Assembly (NCBI RefSeq): GCF_019393635.1
Contig: NC_057866.1
Location: forward strand, 231,149,359 to 231,213,358
DNA length: 64,000 bases
Origin: Dromiciops gliroides
Taxonomy: Eukaryota; Chordata; Mammalia; Microbiotheria; Microbiotheriidae
Direction: 5' to 3'
In this document: positions 11,494 to 22,416 of the stretch, one piece after another
How positions within the stretch are numbered: position 1 is the first letter of the stretch
Layout: every line of letters starts with the position of its first letter
Position numbers and translations under genes: made by a program
Notes under the pieces: model-generated
Told to the model about the DNA's origin: nothing
Databases searched by the model: none
The model's input: only the letters and a program-made list of their open reading frames with translations

Positions 11494-11719
11494 GGGGCAG
11501 CTAGGTGTCGCAGTGGATAAAGCACTGGCCCTGGATTCAGGAGTATTTGAGTTCAAATCCAGCCTCAGACACTTGACACTTACTAGCTGTGTGACCCTGG
11601 GCAAATCACTTAACATTCTTTGCCCCGCCACCCTCCCCCCCCCCCCCGCCCCCGCCAAAGTGTCAAGGAAATGCTATTTCTCAATGTGTATAAAAATTTA
11701 AAACAAAAAAAATTAAAAC
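11494..11719 (+). mobile_element. WSINE1-like CORE-SINE with a 3' extension
   Basis: SINE body 11494-11658, then a C-rich run and about 60 bases of non-SINE sequence ending in an A-rich tail. The 15-bp TSD atattcaacaatgag occurs at 11479-11493 and 11720-11734, so the extra 60 bases were inserted together with the SINE. Confidence 0.9.
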
Positions 11720-13736
11720 ATATTCAACAATGAGTCAACATACTAAAATTTGTGAGAAAGAGACAAAGCAGTCCTCAGGGGAAGATTTATAGCTCTAAAT
11801 GCTTACATTAAAAAAGAACAGATCAATGAAGTGAGCATGCAATTAAAAAACCTAGAAAAAGAACAAATTAAAAATCCCCAATTAAACACCAAAGTAGAAA
11901 TCTTGAAAATAAAGAACAAAATTGAAAGTGAAAAAACCCAAACTAGTAAGTAAAATGAGAATCTTGGGTTTATGAAAAGAAAAATGAAATAAAATATTGA
12001 TTAATTTAACTAAAAGAAAGAAGAAAACTAAATTACCATTATCAAAAATTTAAAGAGAGAATGCAACACTAATGAAAATTAAATTAAAGCAATTAATAGG
12101 AGCTATTTTGTCCAATTATATAGCAATAAATATGACAATCTAAGTTAAGTGAATGGATATTTATTAAAAATATTAAAAAAATATAAGTTGCCCAGATTAA
12201 CAAAAGAGAAACTAGAATACCTAAATAATCCTGTCTCAGAAAAAGAAATTAAATAAGACAATGAGCTCCCTAAGAAAAAATTCCCAGGACCAGGTACATT
12301 CACAAGTGATTTCTAGCAAACATTTTAAAAGCAATTCATTATAATACTATATAAACTATGAAAAAAATACGCAAAAAGAGAGTTCTACCAAATTCTTTTT
12401 TACAATACAAGGAAGAGCAAAAAATAGAGAAAAAAAACCCTATAGACCAACTTCCCTTAATGAATACCGATGCAAAATTCTTAAATAAAATACTAGCAAG
12501 GAGATTGTAGCAATATATCAAAAAGATCATACATATAAAGTCGAATTTATACCAGGAATGCAGGGTTAATTCAATTATTAGGAAAACTATCAACATAGTT
12601 GACTGTATCAATAACAAAAATAACAAAAATCATGATTAACTCAACAGATGCAGAAAATGCTTTTAACAAAATGCAGCATTCTTTCCTATTAAAAACATGA
12701 AAAACAATGGAATAAATGGAGCTTTCCTTAAAATGATGAGTACTATTTATCTATGCCAAGAGCGAGCATTATTTGTAATGGGGATAAGCTAGAAGAAGCC
12801 TTCCCAATAAAATCAGGGGTGAAGCAGAGATGTCCAAAATAAACACTTATTCAATATTGCACTAGAAATGCTAGGTATACTGTAAAGAAACTGAAGGAAT
12901 TAGAATAGGCAATGAGGAAGCTATCACTCTCTGCAGATGATATGATGGTATACTCAGGGAATCAGCTTAAAACTAGTTGAAACAATGAACAACTTAAGCA
13001 AAATTGCAGGTTATAAAATAAACCCACACGAATTATCAGCATTTATATATATATAACCAACAAAGTCCAGCAAGCAAGAGATAGAAAGAAATGTTCCATT
13101 TAAAAATAACTGGAGACATTAAAAATTATTCTCATGCGAATAAATTCAGATCTAAACAATTGGAAATATATTAATTGCTCATGGGTAGGATAAGCCAATA
13201 TAATAAAAATGATAACTCAAACTAAATCTTCTTATTCAATGTTATACCAATCAAACCCTGAAAAATATTTTATACAGCTAGAAAATAGAATGACAAAATT
13301 CATCCGCGAGAACAATAGGTCAAAAACACAGGAAAAAATGTGGAGGAAGGTGACCTAGCCATACCAGATCTCAAATGGTATTATAAAGAAGTATACAATC
13401 AGGTACTGGCTAAAAAAATACTGTTGGATTAGTTGAATAGATTAGGTACACAATACATTGTAGTAAATGACCAAAGTATTTTACTGTTTGATAAACCCAA
13501 AGATCCAAACTTTTAGGACAAAAATTCATTATTTGAGAAAACCTATGGGAAAAATGGGAAAACATTATGACAAAACTAAGCAGAAACTAACATCTTACAA
13601 CATTTATTGAAATAGGAGATATCACAAGCAAATTAGGGGAGCATAGAACATTTTACCTGTTGGATATATGGATAACAGAAAAATTCGTAACCAAATGAGA
13701 TAGGATCACATGAAGTAAAATGGATAATTTTGACTG

Positions 13737-13972
13737 TTGTTCAGTCATTTCAGTTGTGTCTGACTCATCATAACGTTGGGGTTTCTTTTGGCAAAGATAT
13801 TGGAATGGTTTGCCATTTTCTTCTCCAGCTCATTTTATAGAAGTGAACTGAGGCAAACAGGATTAAGTTACTTACTTAAGGTCACACAGTTAGTCAGTGC
13901 CGTGAGGCCATATTTGAACTCAGGAAGATGTGTCTATCTGGCACTCTATCCACTGCATCACCTAGCTGCCCC
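13737..13972 (-). mobile_element. Long CORE-SINE (THER1/MAR1-like), reverse
   Basis: Reads gttcagtcatttcagttgtg, ttggcaaagatattggaatg, ctccagctcattttatagaa, gtcacacagttagtcag and ends cacctagctgcccc. The flanks aattttgact and aattctgatt fit a decayed TSD in L1. Confidence 0.85.
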
Positions 13973-14240
13973 CTAATTCTGATTATTTTAAATTAAAAAA
14001 GGTTTGCACAATTCAATGCATTAAAGATTAGAAAACAGAAAATAGGGAAATTTGTTTTATAGGAAGTTCTCTGATGAAGGCCTAATTTCTCAAACACATA
14101 GGGAACTGAGTCAAATTTATAAAAATATGAATCATTCCACAATTGATAAATAATTAAAGGATATGGACAGGTAGTTTTCAGAAGAAGAAATAAAAATTAT
14201 CTATAGTCATATGAAAAAATGCTCTAAGTCATCACTGATT

Positions 14241-14955
14241 TTTTCCAGTTGTATCCAATTCTATGCTGGAGAGTTACTGTAGGAAAGCTCCACCATGAGG
14301 AGAAGGAGTCTGAGGGCAAGCCATGTGGTCAAGTTCCTTGGCGTCAGGAAGTGATGTTTGCTTGTGGGTACTGTCTATCAAAGCTACCAGCCAATCAAGT
14401 TGAGGAGCCTCCCATTTCTGGGAGGAGAACATGAAGTAGGAAGCGGAAGCTGGCTGAGGGCTGACTTCCTCTTTTAGTTCAAGACATCAGCATGGTGGCA
14501 GAACTTTCCATGGGCTGTTAGGAAAGCTAGGATTTCCATACTATAAGGAATCTGTTCTCAATCTTTCTCTCTCTTCACTATCTTATATCTTTTAATAAAC
14601 CCTTAAAAGCCTAAACTCTTGGTGAATTTATCAGTGATTTTAGCCAGTTTCCCCGCAAAACTGGGGGAGGAGGGGAGGCGGGGAGGAGACAGATTAGAAC
14701 CTACATTTAGATTTTTAAACAACACAGTTTGGTGAGCCCTATATATAGTTTTCTTGACAGAGATGCTGGAGTGGTATAACATTTCCTTCTCCAGCTCATT
14801 TTACAAATGAGGAAACTGAGATAAAGAGGGTTAAATGATTTGTCCAGGGTCACAAAGCTACTAAATGTCTGAGGCCAAATCTGAACTCAGGAAGATGAGT
14901 TTTTCTGACTTCAGGGCCAGAACTCTATCTACTGTGCCACCTAGCTGCTCCCTAC
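14241..14955 (-). mobile_element. Long CORE-SINE split by a family A LTR
   Basis: Left part 14241-14263 (ttccagttgtatccaattct) and right part 14727-14955 (ttcttgacagagatgctgga ... gccacctagctgctccc) are two halves of one long SINE in reverse orientation. The L1 3' sequence resumes on both sides (catcactgatt / actattgattagag). Confidence 0.8.
14264..14726 (+). mobile_element. ERV LTR (family A), solo
   Basis: Contains ccagccaatcaagttgagga, ctataaggaatctgttctca, AATAAA near 14594, aaagcctaaactcttggtga and the family terminus TAAACAACACA. The 5' end is shorter than in the 4944 copy. It sits inside a SINE that is itself inside L1. Confidence 0.8.
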
Positions 14956-15786
14956 TATTGATTAGAGAAATTCAAATGAAAACAACTCTGAGATATCACC
15001 TCACATTATCAGATTGGTTAACATGGCACAAAAGAAAAATGACAAATATTTGGTGGGTAGAGTAAAAAAAAATGGGGCACTAATGCACTGTTGGTGGAGT
15101 TGTAAATTGGTCTAACCATTCTGGAGAACAATTTGGAACTACACCCAAAGGGCTATAAAACTGTACATAACCTTTGACCCAACAATACCACTACTAAATC
15201 TGTATTCCAAAGAGCTCAAAGAAAAAGGAAAAGAACCTATATGGACAAAAATATTTATAGCAGCTCTTTTTGTGGTGGCAAAGAACTGGAAACTAAGGGG
15301 ATGCCCATCAACTGGGGAATGGCTGAACAAGTTGTGGTACATGAATGTGATGGAATATGATTGTGTTGTAAGAAATGACAAGCAGGATGTTTTCAGAAAA
15401 ACCTGAAAAGACTTAAATGAACTGATGCAAAGTGAAGTGAGATGAACCAGAACAAGAGTGTTCACAGTAACAGCAATACTGTACGACAACCATGAATGAC
15501 TTCACTATAATGAACAATACAAAGATATGTTAATTCCAAAGGACTTATGATGAAAAATGCTACCCACCTCCAAAGACAAAACTGATCAATAACAAGTACA
15601 GTTTGGAATAAATTATTTCACTTTATTTTCCTTGCAATATGGCTAATATGGAAATACGTTTTGCATGATTTCATGTTTAGTTGACATCACATTTCTTGCC
15701 TTCTCAACAGGCGGGGGAAGAGAAGAGAGCAAGAGAGAATCTGGAACTCAGAACTTTTAAAAAAGGAATGTTAAAAATATATGTAT

Positions 15787-15945
15787 GGGGGGCAGCTAGT
15801 TGGAGCAGTGGATAGAGCACCATCCCTGGAGTCAGGGGTTCGTAAGGTCAAATCCGGCCTCAGACAATTAATACTTACTAGCTGTGCGACCCTGGGCAAG
15901 TCACTTAACCCCAACTGCCTCACCCAAAACAAACAAACAAAAAAC
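15787..15945 (+). mobile_element. WSINE1-like CORE-SINE
   Basis: ggggggcagctagttggagc ... ccaactgcctcacccaaaac with a CAAA-rich tail. Inserted at the very 3' end of the L1 copy. Confidence 0.92.
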
Positions 15946-16102
15946 CTGCTGGGATTACCTTGGAGGTAATCTAATACAAAAAATATATGTATGGATGGAT
16001 AAACATACATACATATATGTGTGGGTATGTGTGTGTATTGAGAGAAAAGACCATATTTGGACTCTTCTCAGAGCCCTAAAGACAAAGAAAGCTCCATAAC
16101 TT

Positions 16103-16732
16103 TGTTGCCCAAACTTTCCAGCAGGGGGCTGCCTGGGATACCAGGCCCCTGGCACTTAGGCCCAAGCAGGGTTTGGAACAGGGCCTTCACTTTGTGGGAA
16201 CCGAGATAAGCTGGGAATTCACCTTGAGGTGCTCAAGGTGATGACCACATGACTCCTATGTTCAAACCCCAATTTAAGTTTTGTTTCTTGAAAAGTTATA
16301 TGTTTGTGTATGTTAACATAGCACTGTTCTAGTGAGGAATGGATATTCTTGCCCAGAATAAGATTACGGCCTGGTATCATATTTTGTATAATTGGATTGG
16401 CCAACCGGTACCACCTGACTGGTTCTTACGACTGTGATTGGTCCACTCGGTATAATCTGATTGGTTGTCTGGGAGAAATAGGATGTAAATAAGGTAGTGT
16501 AAAATACTAACATGATTGATCAGGAGGGCCCCCTTTGATGGGTATAAATAACAGTGCAGGACCTCACTTCAGCGCACTCTCCAACACATGCAGAAAAGTG
16601 CCCATCTTCAGGAAGATGAAAAAAGGAGCCTTTAACCATACTCTGCTGCCTGCTTGGATTCTTTGAACTGTGAACTGCTAACAACCCTTGAGCTGTGCAA
16701 CATTATTCGAGCTTTTAGCTGAGTTTCTAACA
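16103..16732 (+). mobile_element. LTR-like element (family B) with TATA box and CCAAT repeats
   Basis: Bounded by TGTTGCCCAAAC and GAGTTTCTAACA. It has a TATA box (gggtataaataac, about 16539-16551) with a cluster of attgg (CCAAT) motifs 100-150 bases upstream. A 30-base unit, gattgg...tga-tggtt, is present twice (16395-16424, 16436-16466). There is no internal retroviral sequence and no clear TSD, so the limits are tentative. Confidence 0.6.
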
Positions 16733-16740
16733 ATATCTAT

Positions 16741-16899
16741 GTGTGTGTAAATATAAATATAAATATATATATATACACACACACACATATATATATACAT
16801 ATGTGGGTGTGTATGTTTAGACGTGTGTATATATGTTTATATGTGTATATATGTTTACATATGTGTATATATGTTTATGTGTGTATATATATGTTTATA

Positions 16900-16933
<34 letters not shown>

Positions 16934-16967
16934 AATAAAATTCACTCATTCATTCATTCATTCATTT
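16741..16967 (+). repeat. Compound (TA)n/(TG)n microsatellite followed by (CATT)n
   Basis: About 190 bases of alternating TA, TG and TATG units (a run of uninterrupted TA near 16915-16932) followed by five or more CATT units at 16946-16967. Likely highly polymorphic. Confidence 0.95.
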
Positions 16968-17229
16968 ACTGTAGGTCACAGCCCTGTTAATTGAGATGAT
17001 GTTCTGTTTCCCTCCATGAAGGAACAGGGGCCAAGCATCACTTTTCCTAGATTCTTTTTCTTATCACTTTTCCTAGATTCTTTTTCTTCTTACTTTAATA
17101 ATTCAAGTACCTGTGATATTGTTGGTGCAGATAATCCTTCAACATCAACACAGATCAAGACCTATCCAACTCTTAGTAGATGGTTTTCAAGAGTTGTTAT
17201 AGCTGAAAGAATTCACCACAACATCGTTT
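16968..17229. other. GSTCD: Intronic sequence with a 26-bp tandem duplication
   Basis: tcacttttcctagattcttt... occurs at 17038-17063 and again at 17064-17089 with one mismatch. The rest is unrecognised. Confidence 0.8.
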
Positions 17230-17400
17230 GCCTTTACTTTCATTGCAGCTTCCTTAGTTCAGACCTTCTTCATGTCTGATTTAGCCTTGTAATTGGTTTC
17301 CTGGCTTTCAGTGTCTCCCTTCTCCAATCCACCCTCCACACAGATATCAGCATTATCTGAATGTGGCTGCTCCTGGTAAAGGACAGGCTGCATCAAATGA
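17230..17400 (+). repeat. L2 LINE fragment
   Basis: Contains the L2 signature ctttcagtgtctcccttctc, caatccaccctccacacaga and a following gctgctcctggtaaaggaca-type stretch. Confidence 0.65.
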
Positions 17401-17427
17401 ACTGACTCAACATGCCATTTGAAAATT

Positions 17428-17660
17428 ATTGTTCAGTCATGAACTCTTCGTGATCCCCTTTGAGATTTTCTTGGCAAATATCCTGGAGTGGTTTGCCATT
17501 TCCTTCTCCAGCTCATTTTAGAGATGAGGAAACTGAGGCAAACAGGGTTAGGTGACTTGTCCAGGGTCACAAAGGTTTGAGGCAAGATCTGAATTCAAGA
17601 TGAGTTTTCCTGACTCCAAATCTGTCACTCTATGCACTCTGGTGCCAGCTAGCTGTGCAC
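17428..17660 (-). mobile_element. Long CORE-SINE (THER1/MAR1-like), reverse
   Basis: attgttcagtcatgaactct, tggagtggtttgccatttcc, ttctccagctcattttagag, gtccagggtcacaaag, then a decayed 5' head ending gccagctagctgtgc. Confidence 0.8.
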
Positions 17661-17730
17661 ACTAAATATCAATTTAAACATTAAAGGAAAACTGATGTCA
17701 AAAATGTATTATATAAATGCAAGCTATATA

Positions 17731-17877
17731 CTTTTTTTTTTTGGTGGGGCAATGAGGGTTAAGTGACTTGCTCAAAGTCACACAGCTAGTAAGTGTCAAG
17801 TGTCTGAGGCCAGATTTGAACTCAGCTCCTCCTGAATCCAGGGCCAGTGCTTTATCCACTGCGCCACCTAGCTGCCC
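17731..17877 (-). mobile_element. WSINE1-like CORE-SINE
   Basis: Reverse copy ending gccacctagctgcccc. TSD ctatatacttt / ctatatactct. Confidence 0.93.
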
Positions 17878-18533
17878 CCTATATACTCTTATTAAGAAGA
17901 ATTAACGAAGAAGATAATGGAGCAAATTGAAGATAGAAGTTTAATAAAAAGTCTGATTTTGATGGTGTTATGCTGGTTATGCTGGATTTTAAATGACCAT
18001 GATTTCAGTCTCATTACCAGGCAAGACTTAAAAAGCACCTGGAGAATTTTGCTATAATTTAGGGAAATGAGTTACATGGAGGTAGAGGAGTTACCTTTGA
18101 GAATTATCTCCATCATGACCACCTTATTTTAAAAATGACCCTTATGTTGCCATTATTTTGTAAATGATACTATTGTCCCAGTTAGGTTTGGGCAATGGCA
18201 CAAACTATTTTAAAATAACTGCTTATAATTGTCATATAAAGAGAGATTATTTCAAGAGAAGCTCTAGCCAGAACTATAGAGCTGTAAGATTTAGAGCCGA
18301 GTAAGGACTTAGTAGAGTCTCATTGGTACTCAGACTTTTTGTTCTCAGAACCCCCTTTTATACCCTTAAAATTTATTGAAGATTTCTCAGAGCTTTTCTT
18401 TATTTGTTTTTTATCTATTGATACTTATCATATTTGAAATTAAAACATCTGAATATTATTGTGAAAATAGTTTTGACCTCACAAACCCCCTGAACCATCC
18501 TTTTGAGAAGTAGTGACTGAGTCCAAGCCTTTC
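17878..18533. other. GSTCD: Intronic sequence, nothing recognised
   Basis: Non-coding. The part near 18300-18520 (tggtactcagactttttgtt, agaaccccctttta) may be an old repeat but I cannot name it. Confidence 0.4.
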
Positions 18534-18655
18534 ATTTCACAGATGAGGAAATAGATGCAGAGAGGTGAGGTTACTTGTCCAAAGGCATACAGGAGCTAAG
18601 TATCAGGGGTGCCATTCAAATCCACCTCTAAATCCAGTGCCCTTACTTGCAAGGA
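18534..18655 (-). repeat. MIR-type SINE fragment, reverse
   Basis: cagatgaggaaatagatgca, gttacttgtccaaaggcata, attcaaatccacctctaaat. Confidence 0.6.
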
Positions 18656-18699
18656 TGGAGGGCACAGAACAAGTTTCACTTAAGAAAAATATATCTTTT

Positions 18700-18848
18700 T
18701 TTTTTTTTTTAGTGAGGCAATTGGGGTTAAGTGACTTGCCCAGGGTCACACAGCTAGTAGTGTGTTAAGTGTCTGAGGCCGGATTTGAACTAAGGTACTC
18801 CTGACTCCAGGGCCGGTGCTCTATCCACTGTGCCACCTAGCTGCCCCC
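18700..18848 (-). mobile_element. WSINE1-like CORE-SINE
   Basis: Reverse copy ending gccacctagctgccccc. Perfect 18-bp TSD aagaaaaatatatctttt at 18682-18699 and 18849-18866, suggesting a recent insertion. Confidence 0.96.
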
Positions 18849-18866
18849 AAGAAAAATATATCTTTT

Positions 18867-19539
18867 TAAAAGCAGAATTAAAAGAGAATGGCAATTCAAG
18901 AGAGAGAGAGAGAAAAATATTTTTCAGCAGCACCTTCCCTGACAAAAATGATTACTATCTTTCTACTGACTAGTAGTTCTTTCCATCTTGCTCCCTCTCT
19001 CCACCATATATTTTTTTCTTTTTTAAATGAGGAGGTCAATGCTTCTGTGTGAAACACTAGATGCTGTTGCCATAGAAACAGTTATAATGTCACAAACAGA
19101 AGATTATGACTTTTGATTATAAATAGGAGTAAGAAGGTCAAGCTGCAGAAGGAGTCTCTCCACGGAGATATCTTGCAATGATCAGCACAGAATCAAGAGC
19201 TTGGGAAGAATTTCAAAATCATGAAGACTTAGCATACATATTTTAAAATAATTTTATTAAATCATACTAGATTTTAAATTAAATATTACTATTATTATTA
19301 AATAATACTGGCCATTAAAGTAAACTGTGACTACTAATAATAACTGTGTTAACATTAAAATATGATATTGGAAAAAGTGCAGTCAGTTTATAAATTCCTT
19401 TTATTCCTTTGTATTCTTTGATGTGCTTAATAACATAGTACTTTCAACATAGTAAGAATTCAAGAAATGTACTGATTTTTTTTAAAGATAAGAGTCGAAG
19501 AAGCTTGACTTTGATTCATGACAAAATGATAGACACAAG
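18867..19539. other. GSTCD: Intronic sequence, nothing recognised
   Basis: AT-rich with a short (GA)n at about 18899-18913 and ATT repeats near 19286-19305. No repeat family or exon is identifiable. Confidence 0.4.
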
Positions 19540-19670
19540 TAGATAGGGAGCTGACCTCACAGTCAGGAAAACCTTGGGTCCAAGTCTAGCTGTTGGTGCA
19601 TAATGGCTGTGAGACCTCTGCAAGCTGTTTAATCTCTCATTTCCCCTACAGTGAACTTACTAAATTGTAG
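19540..19670 (+). repeat. MIR-type SINE fragment
   Basis: gagctgacctcacagtcagg, aaccttgggtccaagtctag, ggctgtgagacctctgcaag, taatctctcatttcccctac. Confidence 0.6.
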
Positions 19671-19686
19671 GCACCTGTTTACCCTG

Positions 19687-19936
19687 GTGGCAGCTGGGTG
19701 GCACAGTAGGTAAAAGCATCAGGTTTGGAGTCAGGAAGACCTGAGTTCAATTCCAGCCTCAGACACTTACTAGCTGTGTGACCTTGGGTAGGGCACTTAA
19801 CCCCATTTGCCTCAGCTTCCTCATTTCTAAAATGAGCTGGAGAAGGAAATGACACTCCAGCACCTTTGCCAAGAAAACCCCAAATGGGGTCACAAAGAGT
19901 CACACACGACTGAAACGACTAAACTACAACAACAAA
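19687..19936 (+). mobile_element. Full-length long CORE-SINE (THER1/MAR1-like)
   Basis: Runs from ggcagctgggtggcacagta through cagcttcctcatttctaaaa, gagctggagaaggaaatgac, gccaagaaaaccccaaatgg, gagtcacacacgactgaaac to acaacaacaaa. Flanked by tttaccctgg on both sides (TSD). Confidence 0.9.
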
Positions 19937-20005
19937 TTTACCCTGGCAAAGGAAAGCTCCCTGCAGCAATGAAATCACAGAACCACTTAAAAATATATGT
20001 ATAGG

Positions 20006-20170
20006 GGGCAGTAGGTGGCGCAGTGTATAGAGCACCGGCCCCGAAGTCAGGAGTACCTGAGTTCAAATCTGGCCCCAGACACTTGACACTTACTAGCTGT
20101 GTGACCTTGACCAAGTTACTTAACCCCAACTGCCTCACCAAAAAACAAAAACAAAAACAAACAAACAAAA
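20006..20170 (+). mobile_element. WSINE1-like CORE-SINE
   Basis: gggggcagtaggtggcgcag ... ccaactgcctcaccaaaaaa with a (CAAAA)n tail. Confidence 0.92.
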
Positions 20171-20349
20171 ATTCTACAGTGAATATTTTTTAAAAGAAAT
20201 ATGAATTATGATTTAAGGAATTAGGGATTATCACTGCCAAGGAAAAGTGGAAAAAATAAAGAAGGGTAGAGAAAATTAAGCTACAATGCATACTGTTCAT
20301 AGCTATTTTCTTGGGATGTAGTTTTGAAAACTCTTTTTAAAGTAGACTT

Positions 20350-20760
20350 ACCAGGTATGGTAGTACAGGCCTATAATCTCTTCTACCTGGGAAGCTGAGA
20401 CCAGCAGATCTTTTGGGCTCAGGAATTTTGAATTCTGATCTGGTGTCCAAGCTAAGTTCAGTTGGACATGAATATTAGCAATATACTGTCTAAAGAGAGG
20501 TAAACTAGTCAGAAAACAGAGAAGATCAAAGCTCTCAAGCCAATCCTCTGATTGGAACAAGACAAATAGTTCTAGCACTTTTTTTTTTTAAGTGAGGCAA
20601 TTAGGGTTAAGTGACTTGCCCAGGGTCACACAGCTAGTAAGTGTTAAGTGTCTGAGGCCGGATTTGAACTCAGGTACTCCTGACTCCAGGGCCAGTGCTC
20701 TATCCACTGAGCCACCTAGCTGCAATTCTCGCACTTCTAGCCTGGGTGAGATAGAAAATC
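20350..20760 (+). pseudogene. 7SL (SRP) RNA pseudogene interrupted by a SINE
   Basis: The left end, ccaggtatggtagtacaggc, ctataatctcttctacctgg, gaagctgaga, aligns to the 5' Alu domain of signal recognition particle RNA. Next come the 7SL-specific, non-Alu parts: gatctggtgtccaagctaag (SRP 'gatcgggtgtccgcactaag'), ttagcaatat, and gaaaacagagaagatcaaag. After the SINE at 20581-20724 the right end resumes as tctagcctgggtgagataga. Because the S-domain is present, this is a 7SL copy and not an Alu-type SINE. Many substitutions and no intact structure indicate an old processed pseudogene. It has no sign of expression. Confidence 0.78.
20581..20724 (-). mobile_element. WSINE1-like CORE-SINE inside the 7SL pseudogene
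   Basis: T-rich start, gacttgcccagggtcacaca, end gccacctagctgc. TSD ttctagcact / ttctcgcact splits the 7SL copy near its 3' end. Confidence 0.93.
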
Positions 20761-20871
20761 TGAAAATGAATAAATACGTGTGTATGTGTATATAGAATCA
20801 TGTAACACTGAAGGAGAAGGTAATTTCTGGATATCACCTAGCTAAATAACCTTATTTAGAAATGTAGGGGC

Positions 20872-21034
20872 TGAGGCAGCTAGGTGGCACAGTGGATAAA
20901 GCACCAGCCCTGGATTCAGGAGGACCTGAGTTCAAATCTGGCCTCAGACACTTGACACTTACTAGCTGTGTGACCCTGGGCAAGTCACTTAACCCCCACT
21001 GCCCTGCCAAAAAAAAGAAAGAAAGAAAGAAAGA
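20872..21034 (+). mobile_element. WSINE1-like CORE-SINE
   Basis: ggcagctaggtggcacagtg ... ccactgccctgccaaaaaaa with a (GAAA)n tail. TSD gaaatgtaggg. Confidence 0.94.
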
Positions 21035-21765
21035 AATGTAGGGACCAACTAATCTAAATGGAAATATGTTTAAGCAGGTAGTCAGTCCACGGATGGTAAT
21101 TTCCAAAGGAGGTTTGGTGGATATTAACAATGTTAATTCTGCAATATATACGACTTATTTAGTTGTCACCAAGATATGTAATGATTGTAGTGCTTTGCAA
21201 AGAATAAGCACGTAATTCACATTTGCTGAATAAATTTGTAAGGAACAATTCAGGAAGATTGGGAATGTCATTCATAAAATGTTGGTTGATGCTGACTGTT
21301 GCATAGACCCAATGGCACAACTGTACTTCCAAGTACCCATATTGAAAATGAAGGGCCTCTTTCTCTTTATCCTTCTCCCCATATATGGAGATTATAGGGT
21401 ACAGATGATAGCCATTTGCTATATTACCTTAAGCATCTAGCAAAGGGTATTTATTCATCATTTTAAAGAAGAGTTCATTTGGGGGTAAGGGGTGGCAGAG
21501 TAAGGGTGAGGCAGAAGGCCATAGTTCCCTACTTCCATGACAGACATTCTAATAAAAGAAAAGGCAAGCCCAAATAGTATATGACAATCAGTGAATAAGT
21601 GGAAAAACAAAGTGCTGTATGAGGTCTAAGGGGGAAGGTCATTACTGACAGCGTGAATCAGAGAAGGAGGAGGTAGTATTTGAATTAAACTTCAAAGAGT
21701 AAGTGGGGATTCAACAGCCTGAGAAAAGAAAGAAATTCTAGGTATGAGAACAGTATGATAATGAT
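21035..21765. other. GSTCD: Intronic sequence, nothing recognised
   Basis: Non-coding. Short frames only, no clear repeat. Confidence 0.4.
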
Positions 21766-22415
21766 AATAACAACAACAATAATAGCATTTAGATAGTGCT
21801 TTAAAATCTGCAAAAGCACTTGTGATGTTTAAAATCTAATGTGCGTCCTTACCTGTCCCCCCCGTTTTGGGGGGAAGCTAGCTAAGATTTACTGATAAAT
21901 TCAGCAACAGTTTAGGCTTTTAAGCATTTATTAAAGAGTAAAGAGAACACTTGGAGTACAGTAAAGCAAGAAAAACCTATCTCCTTTCCTCTCTTTCTGC
22001 CACCAAGCCGAAGTCCCTGAACGAAAAGGGTGATCCTCAGCAGCTTCTTGGAGAAGCCCTCTGTGGAACAGGAAGCAGGGCAGTCCCCACACACAGCTCC
22101 AACATAATTGGCTGGTAGCACTGATTGACATAACTTACAGGCAGTTCTATGAATAGTGACAACTTCCGGACACCAAGCCAAGCCACATGTTTGCTAGGGG
22201 GCGGGGCCCTGGCTCTCACAAAGTCTTTCTCAACAGGGGGTGGCACCCTGTTTCTCACATACTTTACAAATATCTCATTTTATCCTTACAACAAGGAACC
22301 TGGAGTTCAGTGACTAGCTAAGGGCCATATGGTTGGTAACTGTCCAAGGCTGGATTTGAACTCATGTCTACCTGACTCCAGCTTCAGTGTGGCACATAGA
22401 TGGCTGTTCCCTTTG
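21766..22415 (-). repeat. THER1/MIR-type SINE split by an inverted LTR
   Basis: Left part tttagatagtgctttaaaat...gcaaaagcact and right part tttacaaatatctcatttta, tccttacaacaaggaacc, ggatttgaactcatgtctac join into one CORE-SINE when the LTR at 21821-22259 is removed. Confidence 0.75.
21821..22259 (-). mobile_element. ERV LTR (family A), solo, reverse
   Basis: Read on the minus strand it starts TGTGAGAAACAGGGTGCC and ends TTAGATTTTAAACATCACA, with AATAAA near 21934 and gcttaaaagcctaaactgtt. The flanking 4 bases are CACT and TACT, a plausible 4-bp TSD with one later change, as expected of gamma-type ERVs. Confidence 0.85.
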
Positions 22416-22416
22416 C

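Larger units (their letters stand above)
11275..15775 (+). mobile_element. L1 ORF2 and 3' UTR, degenerate, with nested insertions
   Basis: Stops break every frame, but the order of L1 ORF2 pieces is legible. The endonuclease C-terminal part starts at 11275 (gggcataaaaa). Later comes [24 protein letters not shown] sequence near 12190. The reverse transcriptase then shows a SADD in place of the catalytic F/YADD near 12930. The L1 3' UTR module (ggtggcaaagaactggaaac, caactggggaatggctgaac) follows, and the element ends near 15775. SINEs at 11494, 13737 and 14241, and an LTR at 14264, interrupt it. Confidence 0.85.

Noticed and set aside
20350..20580. Alu-like SINE
   Set aside because: The copy continues into the 7SL S-domain (gatctggtgtccaagctaag), which Alu and B1 lack; a 7SL pseudogene fits better.
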